A stretch of 64,000 bases of DNA from Enterovibrio norvegicus FF-33 (GCF_000286835.2 NZ_AJYD02000003.1:63255-127254), one strand, 5' to 3'. Shown: positions 50,741 through 61,244, counted from the stretch's first letter. Translations and numbers: made by a program. The notes: a model not told the origin generated them from the sequence alone.

Positions 50741-51694
50741 ATGGAAAAGATAGTCTTTCTCGACAGCGCCACCATCCCTGCTCACATTCGCATACCTGCG
50801 CCTTCATTTCCCCATCACTGGGAAAGCTTCGAAACCACCTTACCGGAACAAGTGCTTGAGCGTCTCGCAGATGCCACTATTGTCATCGCTAACAAAGTGA
50901 TGTTAAACGCAGAGACGCTTTCTACGCTGCCATCCCTCAAGCTCATTGCGGTATCAGCGACAGGCTACAACAATGTCGATGTCGACTGGTGCCACGCTAA
51001 TGGCTTGCCTGTGTGCAATATCCGCGGCTACGCCACTCGCTCCGTGCCCGAGCATGTGATGGCGCTGGCATTTGCACTGCGCCGCAATCTCAATGCTTAT
51101 CATAGCGACATCGAAAACGGTGTGTGGAAAGAGAAAAACCAATTTTGCTTCTTCACGCACCCCATCGGCGACATTGCTGACGCCACCCTTGGCATTATTG
51201 GATCGGGTAACCTTGGAGAGGGCGTCGCGACACTCGCAAAAGCGGTGGGCATGACGGTAATACGTTCAGAGAGAAAAGGCGCTGCGCACACCCGAGAAGG
51301 CTACGTGCCATTTGAAACCATGCTCGCGCAAGCCGATGTTGTGACGCTTCACTGCCCACTTAACGAAAACACGACAAATTTGATGAGCACCAGCGAGTTC
51401 GCTCAGATGAAGTCGTCAGCAATCTTAATTAACGCGGGTCGTGGCGGCTTAGTTGATGAGCAGGCGCTCGTTGAGGCACTGAAGAAAGGTGTGATTGCGG
51501 GTGCGGGTGTCGATGTGTTCACGCAAGAGCCAGCAACCATGTCGAACCCGTTACTGGCTCATGCGGGTATGCCGAATCTTATTCTCACGCCACACGTTGC
51601 ATGGGGATCAGATTCCAGCATTCAGGCCCTGGCAAACCAATTAACAGAGAACATGGACGCCTTTATCAAAGGCGCCCCTAAGAACCTGGTTTAG
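50741..51694 (+). CDS. D-isomer-specific 2-hydroxyacid dehydrogenase
   Basis: This 317-residue protein is an NAD(P)-dependent enzyme likely reducing hydroxypyruvate, glyoxylate or a related 2-oxoacid. The Rossmann motif is GIIGSGNLGEGVA (about 148-160), and the catalytic triad is Arg in INAGRGGLVDE, Glu in TQEPAT and His in TPHVAWG. The sequence after the second strand, VIRSERKG, is basic where NAD enzymes have an acidic residue, hinting at NADP. It starts 41 bp after rluA and may share a transcript. The physiological substrate is unknown. Confidence 0.88.
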   Translation: MEKIVFLDSATIPAHIRIPAPSFPHHWESFETTLPEQVLERLADATIVIANKVMLNAETLSTLPSLKLIAVSATGYNNVDVDWCHANGLPVCNIRGYATRSVPEHVMALAFALRRNLNAYHSDIENGVWKEKNQFCFFTHPIGDIADATLGIIGSGNLGEGVATLAKAVGMTVIRSERKGAAHTREGYVPFETMLAQADVVTLHCPLNENTTNLMSTSEFAQMKSSAILINAGRGGLVDEQALVEALKKGVIAGAGVDVFTQEPATMSNPLLAHAGMPNLILTPHVAWGSDSSIQALANQLTENMDAFIKGAPKNLV

Positions 51695-51722
51695 ATAAGC
51701 CACCGGCAAGTTTAGAAAAGGG

Positions 51723-52550
51723 CTACTTGAAGCCCTTTTCTTTCTTAATTAAATCGTAAGCACCTTGAATTTCTTGTGCTTTTTGCTTGGCGATTTCCAT
51801 CATTTCCGGAGGTAAGCCTTTCGCGGCTAACTTATCTGGATGGTGCTCGTTCATCAACTTGCGGTGCGCACGCTTAATGGTTTGCCCATCGGCATCCTCG
51901 TCAACACCCAAGATTTGATACGCCCCTTTTAGACGCTGACCCGTATCCGGCTGCCATTGCTGATGATGCCCGCCACCACCTTGACCTTGCTGTTGATAGA
52001 AATGGAACGCGGCTTCTTGCATAGCAAGGCGCTGTTCAAGCTGCTGGCGTGAAAAACCCAGCATATCAGCAATGGTATACAGTACCTGACGTTCGCTTGG
52101 CTGCACGGTGCCATCGGCATACGCGGCTTGGATCTGCACTTCCAAGAAGAATTGCAGCAAGTCAAAACGACCACCGGTGGTTCGCCTCACATCTTGCAGT
52201 ACCTCTTCAAGCGGGAAGTTGCTTTCTTTGCCTTCACGAAATGCATCTTGAGCATGGCGGCGTGCTTCGCCTTGCAGCCCCATTCGATCCATCAAGACCG
52301 ACGCTAAACGGATTTCATTTTGCGTGACTTGCCCTTTAGCCTTTGCCACGTGTCCCATCACCGAAAAGGTGGCATGAAAATAGGCCTGCTGACGCACTTG
52401 TTGATCCGCACCTCGAAATCCACCACCAAAGGCGGTATTTCGTCTCGCTTTATCGAACTTATACCCTAAAAATAGACCTAACAGTAATCCGAATGGACCA
52501 CCAAGCAGGTAGCCAAAGAATGCCCCTAGAACTTTTCCCCAAACTGCCAT
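51723..52550 (-). CDS. djlA: Membrane-anchored co-chaperone DjlA
   Basis: DjlA is a type III J-protein that stimulates DnaK at the inner membrane. The 275 residues begin with a glycine-rich membrane helix (AFFGYLLGGPFGLLLGLFLGY), then a TerB-like domain (about 50-175), a glutamine/glycine-rich linker (FHFYQQQGQGGGGHHQQW) and a C-terminal J domain (about 205-270) with the HPD motif in NEHHPDKL. In E. coli djlA adjoins lptD, as here, read divergently. It ends a few bases from the convergent dehydrogenase gene. Confidence 0.95.
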   Translation of the reverse strand: MAVWGKVLGAFFGYLLGGPFGLLLGLFLGYKFDKARRNTAFGGGFRGADQQVRQQAYFHATFSVMGHVAKAKGQVTQNEIRLASVLMDRMGLQGEARRHAQDAFREGKESNFPLEEVLQDVRRTTGGRFDLLQFFLEVQIQAAYADGTVQPSERQVLYTIADMLGFSRQQLEQRLAMQEAAFHFYQQQGQGGGGHHQQWQPDTGQRLKGAYQILGVDEDADGQTIKRAHRKLMNEHHPDKLAAKGLPPEMMEIAKQKAQEIQGAYDLIKKEKGFK

Positions 52551-52604
52551 GTTTATTTCTCTTTTTGATTAATCTATTTCGTTTGCAATAACGCATCTTT
52601 AACA

Positions 52605-52652
52605 CATACCCAAGCTACCTTCAAAAACATGATTACAGAGGTAGTTTGGGTA
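52605..52652. repeat. Palindromic intergenic element, copy A
   Basis: ATACCCAAGCTACCT and AGGTAGTTTGGGTAT are near-perfect complements (one G-T) around an 18-nt centre. It lies between the divergent djlA and lptD starts. The outer TATAYCCAAG motif also bounds the element at 62.8 kb. Palindromes beginning TATACCCAAG are common in Vibrio intergenic regions, so this is probably a small dispersed repeat. Confidence 0.6.
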
Positions 52653-52758
52653 TATGAGTAATTTGCATTATCATAACCCACATTTTACAGCACAAATTTG
52701 CTAGAGTGCCGCGCGACAGTATACCAGCGCTGTATGCCAACAACAGGATTGAGTTTTA

Positions 52759-55110
52759 ATGTCACTGACTGCCAAAAGTTTTTTATCCTCCATGATTTGG
52801 CTCGCGCTACATGGTCAGGCTGTGGCGGAGCAGGCAAATATCGACCAAGGCAGCACAAAACCCTTGGTGATCCCCAAAGAAACCTGCCTCGCACCAGAGT
52901 ATCGCTGTCTCGCCAAAAATGAGAAAGCTGACGACATTAACAATCTTCCGGTCACTATCGTTGCAGACCACGCCGAAGCAAAAGCGAACGAGAAAGCTAT
53001 CTATCGTGGCGATGTGATCGTCACACAAGGTAACCGAACCGTGAAGTCGGATACCGCGACCCTGCGTCAGCCAGAAAATATCGTGACCGCACAAGGAAAC
53101 GTGTATTTCCATGATGGTGAAATTTCAGTCAAAGGCAAAACACTGCAGAGTAATCTCGACAACGAAGACACCACGTTAACCGACGCAGAATACAAAATGA
53201 TGTGTACACCGGGCCGTGGTCAAGCAAAACGGGTGTTTAAGAATGGCACCACGTTTTATGAGCTCGATGACGGCACATACACGACGTGTCCGGATGAAGA
53301 TAACAGCTGGCGTTTCAGCGCGGGAAAAATTGAAAAAGAAGACGCAGATATTTTCGCGGACCTCTACCATGCCCGATTTGAAGTGCTCGATACGCCTATA
53401 TTCTACCTTCCGTACCTTCGCGTCCCCGTTGAAGATGGCCGCCTGACGGGCTTTCTCTATCCGTCCGTGAGTTGGAATGACAATGACGGCTTTGAGCTGG
53501 AAACGCCATTTTATTGGAATATCCACCCTCAAGCTGACATGTTGATCACACCAAAATATATGTCCAACCGTGGTCTATTTATGACCATGGAGCCGCGTTA
53601 CCTCACCGAGGCTGGCAGTGGCAGCATGGTGTTTGAATACATGGGGACCGATGAGCTTTACCCCGAGTATGACAAAAGTTGGGGGGCCAACTGGCGCCAT
53701 TCTGGTATTCAAAATCACTGGAAATATGATATTGATTACAGCAAGGTCAGCGATATTGGCTATTTCGGGCGCCATACTGACTCACGTGTCGGTAGCCGTG
53801 AAGACAATACCTTGCTGCAAACGGGTGATGTGTCTTATCGCGATCTCAACTGGGACAGCACGCTCAGTGTACGTAGCTTCCAATCACTGAGTCCGAACAC
53901 TTCAGTGTATAAATTGCTGCCGCAGTTGGCGATGAATTACTATCGCCCTGAACTCGCGTACGGAATGGATTTTTCACTGCCATCGCAGATCAGCAAGTTT
54001 GCTACCGATAACGACACAAAACCCGATGCACTGCGCGTTAACCTAGAACCCACCATCACTCTGCCTTACAACCTGCCATGGCTCAGCGCTTCGGCCGAAG
54101 GCAAGGTCTATTACACCTACTACGACCAGTCTAATGTCAAAGGCGTGACGGGCTACAACGGTGAAACATTGGAAGAAAGCGTCTCTCGCGTTGTTCCTAT
54201 GGCAAAGCTGCATGCAACAATGACTTTAGAGCGTGATGGCTCATTCTGGGACAGTAATTACACCCAGACCTTAGAACCGCAAGTTCAGTACCTGTATATC
54301 AAAGACGTCGATCAAAGCGGTATATACAACCCAGTCAACTATGCTGGCGGTGGCTATGATACCGCCCGCCTACAAACCGACTACTACGGCTTATTCCGTG
54401 CTAACCAATTCAGCAGCGTCGATTACATTAACCCTGCGAACCAATTTACCCTTGGTGCAGCATCACGCTTTTTTGATGATGCCTACAAGGAACGTTTTAA
54501 CATCGCATTTGGCCAAATTTACTATTTGGATCGCCAGCGAGATGAATCAGACACGCCAATCAACTACTCAGCATGGGCGGTTGAAAGTGAATTGAACCTG
54601 AGTGACAAACTGTTTGTGCGCGGTTCAGTGGAATATGACAGCAACTTGAGCAACCTGCAGTTTGGTAACGCCACACTGGAATACCGCGATGGTAGCTTCT
54701 TCGCACAAACCAGTTACCGTTATGTCTCAAAGGACTATATCTCCAGTACCATAGGTGCTGACAACCTAGATCGAATCACCGAAGATGGCATTTCTCAGTT
54801 AGGTTTGGTGACGGGCTTTCCCATCACCGACAACGTGAACTTCCAAGGACAGTATTTCCACGATCTAACCCAAGATTTAATGCTGGAAAACCAACTTAGC
54901 ATCACCTACACCTCGGCTTGCTGGGTGATAGGATTGAACTACAACGAATACCTATTAGCCAGAAGCAACATCAATAACCCTGCAGTCTATGACAACAGTA
55001 TTTCTTTGTCCTTCAGCTTATTGGGACTTGGCACTAACGCAGGCTTTGGCTACAGCACAGGCAGTGGCAACGCATTGGGATACCGCAGCCCATTTGGCCT
55101 GAAGAATTAA
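52759..55110 (+). CDS. lptD: LPS-assembly outer-membrane protein LptD
   Basis: LptD, plugged by LptE, inserts lipopolysaccharide into the outer leaflet. The 783 residues have a signal peptide (about 1-25), an OstA/LptA-like periplasmic jellyroll (about 70-240) with VTIVADHAEAKANEKAIYRGDV, and a 26-strand barrel ending in aromatic-rich strands. The cysteines are C43, C50, C149, C177 and C721. C177 (TTCPDED) matches the E. coli C173 region, but the C-terminal CC pair is reduced to one (SACW, C721). The start follows E. coli. surA begins 22 bp later. Confidence 0.95.
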   Translation: MSLTAKSFLSSMIWLALHGQAVAEQANIDQGSTKPLVIPKETCLAPEYRCLAKNEKADDINNLPVTIVADHAEAKANEKAIYRGDVIVTQGNRTVKSDTATLRQPENIVTAQGNVYFHDGEISVKGKTLQSNLDNEDTTLTDAEYKMMCTPGRGQAKRVFKNGTTFYELDDGTYTTCPDEDNSWRFSAGKIEKEDADIFADLYHARFEVLDTPIFYLPYLRVPVEDGRLTGFLYPSVSWNDNDGFELETPFYWNIHPQADMLITPKYMSNRGLFMTMEPRYLTEAGSGSMVFEYMGTDELYPEYDKSWGANWRHSGIQNHWKYDIDYSKVSDIGYFGRHTDSRVGSREDNTLLQTGDVSYRDLNWDSTLSVRSFQSLSPNTSVYKLLPQLAMNYYRPELAYGMDFSLPSQISKFATDNDTKPDALRVNLEPTITLPYNLPWLSASAEGKVYYTYYDQSNVKGVTGYNGETLEESVSRVVPMAKLHATMTLERDGSFWDSNYTQTLEPQVQYLYIKDVDQSGIYNPVNYAGGGYDTARLQTDYYGLFRANQFSSVDYINPANQFTLGAASRFFDDAYKERFNIAFGQIYYLDRQRDESDTPINYSAWAVESELNLSDKLFVRGSVEYDSNLSNLQFGNATLEYRDGSFFAQTSYRYVSKDYISSTIGADNLDRITEDGISQLGLVTGFPITDNVNFQGQYFHDLTQDLMLENQLSITYTSACWVIGLNYNEYLLARSNINNPAVYDNSISLSFSLLGLGTNAGFGYSTGSGNALGYRSPFGLKN

Positions 55111-55132
55111 TAGTGAGATTTTGGAACAGCTA

Positions 55133-56428
55133 ATGAATAAATGGACGAAAGCTTTACTGGCCGCAACAATCTCAGCCAGTTCGTTGTCAGTCTCTGCCTC
55201 ACCGGCAGAGCTAGATCGCGTGATCACTGTCGTGAATGAAGGCGTGATCTTATCAAGTGATATTGAGGCATTGAAGAAAACGGTAGCGCTTAACGCGAAC
55301 GCAGAATCACTGCCACCCGCCGATATCTTAGAACGGCAGATCCTTGATCAACTGATCTTAGAAGAATTACAGCTTCAAGAAGCCAACCGCCTAGGTATCC
55401 GCATTGATGATACTCGCCTAGAGCAAGCTATCGACGCGATTGCGGACGAAAAGAAAACATCAGTGGCAAAGTTAAGAGAGTCTCTTAAACGCAGTGGCAT
55501 TTCTTGGTCAGAGTATCGTGACCAAATCCGCCGTGAAATGACCATTAGCGAAGCGCGCAATGCGCAGGTTCGTCGTCGTATCAATATTTTGCCACAGGAA
55601 GTGGATTCACTTGCTTCACAACTTAATGCTAAAAATTTAGAAAAAGTCGAATATCGAATCAGCCATATTCAGCTGCGCTTAGACGAGGATGCTGAAAAAG
55701 CGGAGAGAGATGCCGTTGCGTCTAATGCTGAAGCACTGACAAAGCAACTGCAGCAAGGCAAAGACTTTGCCAGCTTAGCATTGGCCAATTCCAAAGGACC
55801 CAAAGCGCTAGATGGTGGGGATTGGGGCTGGTTACGCCTTGAAGAGATGCCAACGATTTTCGCTGACCAGATCGGCAACAATGGCAAGGGTTCCGTTCTT
55901 GGTCCTTTCCGCAGCGGCGTGGGATATCACATTCTGAAAATCACCGACGTGAAAGGGCTCGAATCTATCGCCGTCACGGAAGTGAAAGCACGACACATTC
56001 TGATCAAAACTTCGATCGTTCTTAGCGATGAAGGTGCACAGCGCCAACTGCAGCTGATGGTCAAGCAAATCGAGAATGGTGATAAAACCTTTGATGATTT
56101 AGCGAAACAATACAGCGCAGACCCTGGTTCAGCGGTAAAAGGTGGCGATCTCGGTTGGCAGACCACTGAAATTTACGTGCCTGAATTTAAAGATAAAGTT
56201 GATGCACTCACAAAAGGGGATATCAGCGAGCCGTTTAAAACTGTGCACGGCTGGCACATTGTTGAAGTCCTTGATCGTCGTCAGGCAGATCGTACCGACG
56301 CCGCCATGCAAAACCGTGCCTACCGTATGCTGATGAATCGTAAGTTCAACGAAGAAGCTCAGGCTTGGTTGCAAGAGCTTCGCGCGGGCGCTTACGTGGA
56401 ACAAATTGGTGATGCGGATGAAAGCTAA
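55133..56428 (+). CDS. surA: Periplasmic chaperone and peptidyl-prolyl isomerase SurA
   Basis: SurA escorts outer-membrane proteins, including LptD, through the periplasm. The 431 residues have a signal peptide (ending SVSAS), the N-terminal chaperone domain ([22 protein letters not shown] start), and two parvulin domains, near 170-275 and 285-385, each with the HILIK/ISHIQ start and a GWHIVEVL or GYHILKI end. ATG 55133 begins the signal peptide; the frame upstream to 55121 is not used. It overlaps pdxA. Confidence 0.96.
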   Translation: MNKWTKALLAATISASSLSVSASPAELDRVITVVNEGVILSSDIEALKKTVALNANAESLPPADILERQILDQLILEELQLQEANRLGIRIDDTRLEQAIDAIADEKKTSVAKLRESLKRSGISWSEYRDQIRREMTISEARNAQVRRRINILPQEVDSLASQLNAKNLEKVEYRISHIQLRLDEDAEKAERDAVASNAEALTKQLQQGKDFASLALANSKGPKALDGGDWGWLRLEEMPTIFADQIGNNGKGSVLGPFRSGVGYHILKITDVKGLESIAVTEVKARHILIKTSIVLSDEGAQRQLQLMVKQIENGDKTFDDLAKQYSADPGSAVKGGDLGWQTTEIYVPEFKDKVDALTKGDISEPFKTVHGWHIVEVLDRRQADRTDAAMQNRAYRMLMNRKFNEEAQAWLQELRAGAYVEQIGDADES

Positions 56429-57410
56429 TCCTCAACGTATCGCTATCACACCGGGTGAACCTGCTGGCATTGGCCCAGACTTAGTGCTGTCGCTTGCGCA
56501 TGACCATTGGGATCACCAACTGGTGATTTGTGGCAACAAAACCATGCTGGCAGAGCGCGCTAACGTACTTGGTATCGATGTGGAATTTGAAGACTACGAT
56601 GCCTCTCAACCAGCGAAAGCGCACAAGCCTGGCGTGTTAGTGGTGTGTGACGAACCTCTTGATGCAGACGTCATTCCCGGTCAACTAAATGAAGCCAACG
56701 GCCGCTACGTACTCAATACGCTAACGCGCGCAGCCGAAGGTAATATGCAAGGCGAATTTGCCGCTGTCGTCACGGGACCCGTTCACAAAGGCGTGATCAA
56801 TCGTTCTGGCGTGTCTTTTAGTGGCCACACTGAATATTTCCAACATCACGCCAATGTACCGCAAGTGGTCATGATGTTGGCGACTGAAGGGCTGCGCGTG
56901 GCACTGGTGACCACTCACATCCCTTTGGCCTATGTATCAAAAGCGATTACGGAAGAGCGTCTGTTTCAAGTCATTGACATTCTAAATGACGATCTCAAAA
57001 CCAAGTTTGGTATTGCCGAGCCAAAGATTTACGTCTGTGGCCTCAATCCTCATGCAGGTGAAGACGGCTGCCTTGGCCGAGAAGAAATCGAAGTCATTGA
57101 GCCAGCGCTCGACAAATTGCGTGAACAAGGCATGAATCTGATTGGACCGTTACCCGCAGACACCCTCTTTCAAGACAAATACCTGAAAGACGCCGATGCC
57201 GTGCTAGCGATGTATCACGATCAGGGCTTGCCTGTGTTAAAATTCAAAGGATTTGGAAAGTCGGTCAACATCACCCTTGGCCTACCTTTCATCCGAACTT
57301 CTGTAGATCATGGTACCGCATTGGATTTAGCGGGTACCGGTACGGCGGATACTGGAAGCCTGCGGACAGCGCTCTCCCACGCCCTCGAATTAGTAGATAA
57401 GAAAGCATGA
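56418..57410 (+). CDS. pdxA: 4-hydroxythreonine-4-phosphate dehydrogenase
   Basis: PdxA oxidises 4-phosphohydroxy-L-threonine in pyridoxal phosphate synthesis. The 330 residues begin [22 protein letters not shown], with [14 protein letters not shown] and metal ligands in [22 protein letters not shown] and [14 protein letters not shown]. The ATG at 56418 overlaps the surA end by 11 nt, with GGTG as ribosome site; ATG 56412 is an alternative. It overlaps rsmA by 4 nt (ATGA). Confidence 0.95.
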   Translation: MKANPQRIAITPGEPAGIGPDLVLSLAHDHWDHQLVICGNKTMLAERANVLGIDVEFEDYDASQPAKAHKPGVLVVCDEPLDADVIPGQLNEANGRYVLNTLTRAAEGNMQGEFAAVVTGPVHKGVINRSGVSFSGHTEYFQHHANVPQVVMMLATEGLRVALVTTHIPLAYVSKAITEERLFQVIDILNDDLKTKFGIAEPKIYVCGLNPHAGEDGCLGREEIEVIEPALDKLREQGMNLIGPLPADTLFQDKYLKDADAVLAMYHDQGLPVLKFKGFGKSVNITLGLPFIRTSVDHGTALDLAGTGTADTGSLRTALSHALELVDKKA

Positions 57411-58219
57411 GCGATAAAGTCCACCTAGGCCACCGTGCCCGTAAGCGTTTTGGTCAAAACTTCTTGAACGACCCGTACATCATTGACGGCATTGTGTCTG
57501 CCATTAACCCATTACCAGGCGAAAACTTGGTTGAGATTGGTCCTGGCCTTGGCGCACTGACTGAGCCAGTTGCACGTGAAATCGACAAAATGAGCGTGGT
57601 TGAGCTTGACCGCGATCTGGCAGAGCGTCTTCGTAACCATCCTGAGTTGTCAAAAAAACTGACAATTTATCAAGGTGATGCGATGAAGTTCGATTTTGCA
57701 GCTTTGTCGTCTCCAGAAAATCCTCTAAGGATTTTCGGTAATTTGCCATACAACGTGTCTACCCCACTGATGTTCCACCTGTTTACCTTTACAGGCGCAG
57801 TGAAAGACATGCACTTTATGCTGCAAAAAGAAGTGGTTAACCGTTTAGCGGCTGGCCCAAACAGCAAAGCGTATGGCCGTTTGACCGTCATGGCACAATA
57901 CTACTGTAAGGTTGTTCCTGTGCTAGAAGTGCCACCAACGGCCTTCACGCCTGCACCTAAAGTCGATTCAGCCGTTGTGCGCCTTATCCCGCACAAAGAA
58001 TTACCGCACCCAGCGACCAGCTTGAAGTGGCTAGAGCGCGTGTGCCGAGAAGGTTTCAACCAACGTCGTAAGACCGTGCGTAACTGCTTTAAAGCGCTGG
58101 TTGAAGTGGAGACACTTGAGCTTCTTGGTATTAACCCTACGTGTCGTCCAGAGAGTTTAACATTGGGACAATTTGTCGCACTGGCGAACTGGCTGGATGC
58201 AAACCACCAACAGCAATAA
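57407..58219 (+). CDS. rsmA: 16S rRNA dimethyladenosine transferase RsmA (KsgA)
   Basis: RsmA dimethylates A1518 and A1519 of 16S rRNA with S-adenosylmethionine, a late checkpoint of 30S assembly. The 270 residues show [12 protein letters not shown], the SAM motif [14 protein letters not shown] and the catalytic [15 protein letters not shown]. Length and start agree with E. coli KsgA. The start codon overlaps the pdxA stop. apaG starts 24 bp downstream. Confidence 0.97.
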   Translation: MSDKVHLGHRARKRFGQNFLNDPYIIDGIVSAINPLPGENLVEIGPGLGALTEPVAREIDKMSVVELDRDLAERLRNHPELSKKLTIYQGDAMKFDFAALSSPENPLRIFGNLPYNVSTPLMFHLFTFTGAVKDMHFMLQKEVVNRLAAGPNSKAYGRLTVMAQYYCKVVPVLEVPPTAFTPAPKVDSAVVRLIPHKELPHPATSLKWLERVCREGFNQRRKTVRNCFKALVEVETLELLGINPTCRPESLTLGQFVALANWLDANHQQQ

Positions 58220-58243
58220 AAATAACAAGGAAGCGCGACAGGG

Positions 58244-58618
58244 ATGGTTAATCACAAATTTATGGTTCGGGTTGTCACTCACTTTGTTGAAGAGCAATCC
58301 GACCCAGATAACAAACGTTATGTGTTCTCTTACACCATCACCATTGAAAACAATGGTGATCACGACGCACAACTCCTTCGTAGAAAATGGTTAGTGACCG
58401 ATGCGAATGGCAAAAAATTAGTGATTGAAGGTGATGGGGTTGTGGGTGAGCAACCGCTCATCGAAGCTGGCGAACAATACACCTACACCAGTGGCACCGT
58501 GATCGAAACACCCGTCGGGGCGATGCAAGGTTTTTACTCCATGGTCGATATGGATGACAAAGAGTTTGATATCGAAGTCATGCCATTTCGCCTCGCCTTA
58601 CCCAATATCCTTCACTAG
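58244..58618 (+). CDS. apaG: Co2+/Mg2+ efflux-associated protein ApaG
   Basis: ApaG is a small fibronectin-III-like protein of the rsmA-apaG-apaH group, with no settled biochemical role. The 124 residues match the family: RYVFSYTITIENNGDHDAQLLRR, GVVGEQPLIEAGEQYTYTSGTVIETPVGAMQGFY. The start has GGGATGG, with GACAGG upstream. It is followed 15 bp later by apaH. Confidence 0.95.
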   Translation: MVNHKFMVRVVTHFVEEQSDPDNKRYVFSYTITIENNGDHDAQLLRRKWLVTDANGKKLVIEGDGVVGEQPLIEAGEQYTYTSGTVIETPVGAMQGFYSMVDMDDKEFDIEVMPFRLALPNILH

Positions 58619-58633
58619 TTTTCGGGAGCTTTT

Positions 58634-59470
58634 GTGGCCACTTACCTTGTCGGCGACATTCAAGGTTGCTTTGACGATCTGAAAACACTGCTAGACACTG
58701 TCAGCTTCGATGAAAACCATGATCATCTGTATCTTGCAGGGGATCTGGTTGCACGGGGTCCTGATTCTCTGTCTGTACTGCGTTTTATAAAGTCTCTCGG
58801 TGCGCACGGGCACGCGGTATTGGGCAATCACGACCTTCATTTACTGGCGGTAGCGGAAGGGTTTAAAAAGCCCAAAGCCAAGGATAAAACCCAGGCAATC
58901 CTCTATGCTCCCGATCGTGCCGAACTCTTGTCTTGGCTTCGACAACAACCCCTGCTAATTCATTGTGATTCGAGCAATGACAATGCTCCTGGCTTTGTCA
59001 TGACTCACGCCGGCATTCCTCCCGATTGGGATCTTGATAGCGCAAAGCGTCATGCCAATGCCGTAGAAAGCATCTTGCGAAGCGACCGCTATTCTTGGCT
59101 ACTCGAAAACATGTATGCCAACGAACCCGCTAAGTGGTCAGAAAAATTAGAAGGGATCGAGCGTTTCTGTTACACCATCAATGCGTTGACTCGTATGCGT
59201 TTTTGCAAACCTGATGGCAGCTTAGATATGGCCTGCAAACTACCACCTGAGGAAGTGACCGATGGCCATTTAGTACCTTGGTTTGAGGTCAAAAAACGCC
59301 AGCCCATTGAAGAAACATTGGTTTTTGGTCACTGGGCGGCATTAGGTGGCGTCGTTAATCACCAATTAATGGGACTCGACACAGGTTGTGTTTGGGGAGG
59401 AGCATTGACCATGGTGCGTTGGGAAGATAGACAAATATTTAGCCTTCCTTGCCCTGTTCATGCCCATTAG
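58634..59470 (+). CDS. apaH: Diadenosine tetraphosphatase ApaH
   Basis: ApaH splits Ap4A to two ADP and also removes Np4 caps from RNA. The 278 residues hold the metallophosphatase motifs GDIQGCFDDL (GDxxG), GDLVARGPDS (GDxVxRG), GNHDLHLL and the late His in VFGHWAALGG. The start is GTG with GGGAG 7 nt upstream. The end overlaps the convergent folA stop by 4 nt. Confidence 0.96.
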   Translation: MATYLVGDIQGCFDDLKTLLDTVSFDENHDHLYLAGDLVARGPDSLSVLRFIKSLGAHGHAVLGNHDLHLLAVAEGFKKPKAKDKTQAILYAPDRAELLSWLRQQPLLIHCDSSNDNAPGFVMTHAGIPPDWDLDSAKRHANAVESILRSDRYSWLLENMYANEPAKWSEKLEGIERFCYTINALTRMRFCKPDGSLDMACKLPPEEVTDGHLVPWFEVKKRQPIEETLVFGHWAALGGVVNHQLMGLDTGCVWGGALTMVRWEDRQIFSLPCPVHAH

Positions 59471-59946
59471 CGATCGAGTACGACAAACTCCATGTTATAG
59501 CGGTTTTTGTCATCGGCCATATATGTCTCTGAATGATTGGTTTGCCAGCCATTTCCCCAATCAGGAAAACACGTATCACCGTCAATATCGGCATCAATAA
59601 AGGTCAAGTACAAGCGATCGGCGAGCGGTAAACATGCCGTATAAATAGCACCACCACCAATAATAACCGCCTCATCTACGCCATCTACCAGCGCAAACGC
59701 TTGGTCAATACTAGACACCGCTTCCACACCTTCTGCTGACCATGTGCTATTTCGGCTGATCACTATGTTGCGCCTTCCCGGCAAAGGGCGACCGATAGAC
59801 TCATAGGTTTTTCGCCCCATAATCACGGGCTTCCCCAAGGTATTTCGCTTAAACCAGCCAAAATCCGCAGGGAGATGCCACGGCATCGTATTGTCCTTGC
59901 CTATCACCCTTCCTTTTGCCATGGCGGCAATCATACTGACTTTCAT
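59467..59946 (-). CDS. folA: Dihydrofolate reductase FolA
   Basis: FolA reduces dihydrofolate with NADPH. The 159 residues include MPWHLPADFGWFKRNTLGKPVIMGRKTYESIGRPLPGRRNIVISRN, with Asp at the catalytic position and the NADPH loop. E. coli FolA is also 159 residues. It is convergent with apaH, as in many gammaproteobacteria. Confidence 0.97.
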   Translation of the reverse strand: MKVSMIAAMAKGRVIGKDNTMPWHLPADFGWFKRNTLGKPVIMGRKTYESIGRPLPGRRNIVISRNSTWSAEGVEAVSSIDQAFALVDGVDEAVIIGGGAIYTACLPLADRLYLTFIDADIDGDTCFPDWGNGWQTNHSETYMADDKNRYNMEFVVLDR

Positions 59947-59982
59947 GCTGTATTGATCCTGTCTAATGAACGCAGCAACATG

Positions 59983-60459
59983 CTACACCACGGACTTACG
60001 ACGGTAAAATAACAATCCTGGCATTGCCAATCCAATTGCCAGTGCTGCGATAATGAAAAGGGATTTAATCGCGTTGTTCATCATGGTTGCCCAAAGAGCT
60101 TCGCTATAACCTAAGCTGTTTATTTCCACCAAGGCAATCATCGCCTTAAACGCGAACACCCCCGGAACCATGGGAATAATTGCGGCTACCGTGAATACCT
60201 TAGGGTGCGCCAGTAAGCGCTGAGACCAATACACCCCAACCATACCAACCAAAGTGGCCGCTCCCAGCGTCGCCCATTCAATTGGCACGCCAAAGTGCAT
60301 CAATAGAAAACGGCTTCCATGACCTAAAGCGCCACACATCGCGCAATACTTCAATGCCTTGACGGGCACATTGAACACCAATGCAAAACCAACGGCAGGG
60401 ATAGCGGCAAACAACATGTCATGGAGTAGAGCCAGCAAGAGGTTCATAACCACCCCCAT
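59983..60459 (-). CDS. Threonine/serine exporter, C-terminal half (YjjB type)
   Basis: This 158-residue membrane protein has about five hydrophobic helices and MCGALGHGSRFLLMHFG, typical of the DUF3815 half of ThrE exporters. In Corynebacterium ThrE is a single chain; here, as in E. coli YjjP/YjjB, it is split. The start overlaps the stop of the partner gene by 16 nt, so both halves are made together. The exported substrate (threonine, serine or a dicarboxylate) is not settled. Confidence 0.88.
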   Translation of the reverse strand: MGVVMNLLLALLHDMLFAAIPAVGFALVFNVPVKALKYCAMCGALGHGSRFLLMHFGVPIEWATLGAATLVGMVGVYWSQRLLAHPKVFTVAAIIPMVPGVFAFKAMIALVEINSLGYSEALWATMMNNAIKSLFIIAALAIGLAMPGLLFYRRKSVV

Positions 60460-61244
60460 ACGCCAGTCATATTCATCGCACCAACAATACCAAGGCTAGT
60501 GGCAAGTGTTAGCAAACTTGCAAATACCCAGCGTGCAATACCCATGTTGACGTAACCTTTGACCATGTCTGACACCGCATTGATAAGTGGAAATCCGGGT
60601 ACCAGCATCAGCACAGAAGAAGCCATTGCAAGATAGGGCTGATTACCTATCTGCTGCATTGCACCTAGGCTGGAAATCAATGTCGTTACGAATGCGGTGA
60701 TACCAAAATTAAGCAGAGGGTTGAACTGACGGTGCCCAATTTCCTGTCGAACCAGCATGCCAACAAAAGAGGCGAGAAAAGTGATGATAAACACCGCGAT
60801 GTCCCCGCCGGAAAGACGACTAAAACTGGCACAGGAAAGCCCAACCATCACAGCAACTAACCAGCGGTTATAGCGCTCGGGAGACAGCCTTGCTAAGCGC
60901 TTATTCACACCATCTCTTTCGATCAGGCCTTTTTCTGCCATGATCAGAATTCGTTGGATCTCGGTAATTATCCGCATATTGATCCCACGATCCGGGCAAC
61001 GCCTGGCCGTAGTGATGCAATGTTGATGGGTGATCGTCGTGATCACCATTGAACTCGCCGATAGCGATATTTCAACACTGTCCAGACCCAGCGCTTCGCC
61101 AAGTCGACAGCATATATCACTCACCAACTTACTTTCAGCACCATGCTGCAACAACATTTGTCCTGCGTGGCTCACTAACCGTGAAATCTCTCGCTGAACG
61201 GGTTCGCTCATTTCTGGCACGTCGTGCACCTTTATCACTCCCAC
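60444..61244 (-). CDS. Threonine/serine exporter, N-terminal half (YjjP type)
   Basis: This 266-residue protein has a cytoplasmic N-terminal domain (about 1-125, with HGAESKLVSDICCRLGEALG) followed by five helices (about 130-260, including PYLAMASSVLMLVPGFPLINAVSDM), typical of DUF1212 (ThrE N-terminal half). It overlaps the downstream YjjB-like gene. An exporter of small amino acids is likely but unproven. Confidence 0.88.
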   Translation of the reverse strand: MGVIKVHDVPEMSEPVQREISRLVSHAGQMLLQHGAESKLVSDICCRLGEALGLDSVEISLSASSMVITTITHQHCITTARRCPDRGINMRIITEIQRILIMAEKGLIERDGVNKRLARLSPERYNRWLVAVMVGLSCASFSRLSGGDIAVFIITFLASFVGMLVRQEIGHRQFNPLLNFGITAFVTTLISSLGAMQQIGNQPYLAMASSVLMLVPGFPLINAVSDMVKGYVNMGIARWVFASLLTLATSLGIVGAMNMTGVWGWL

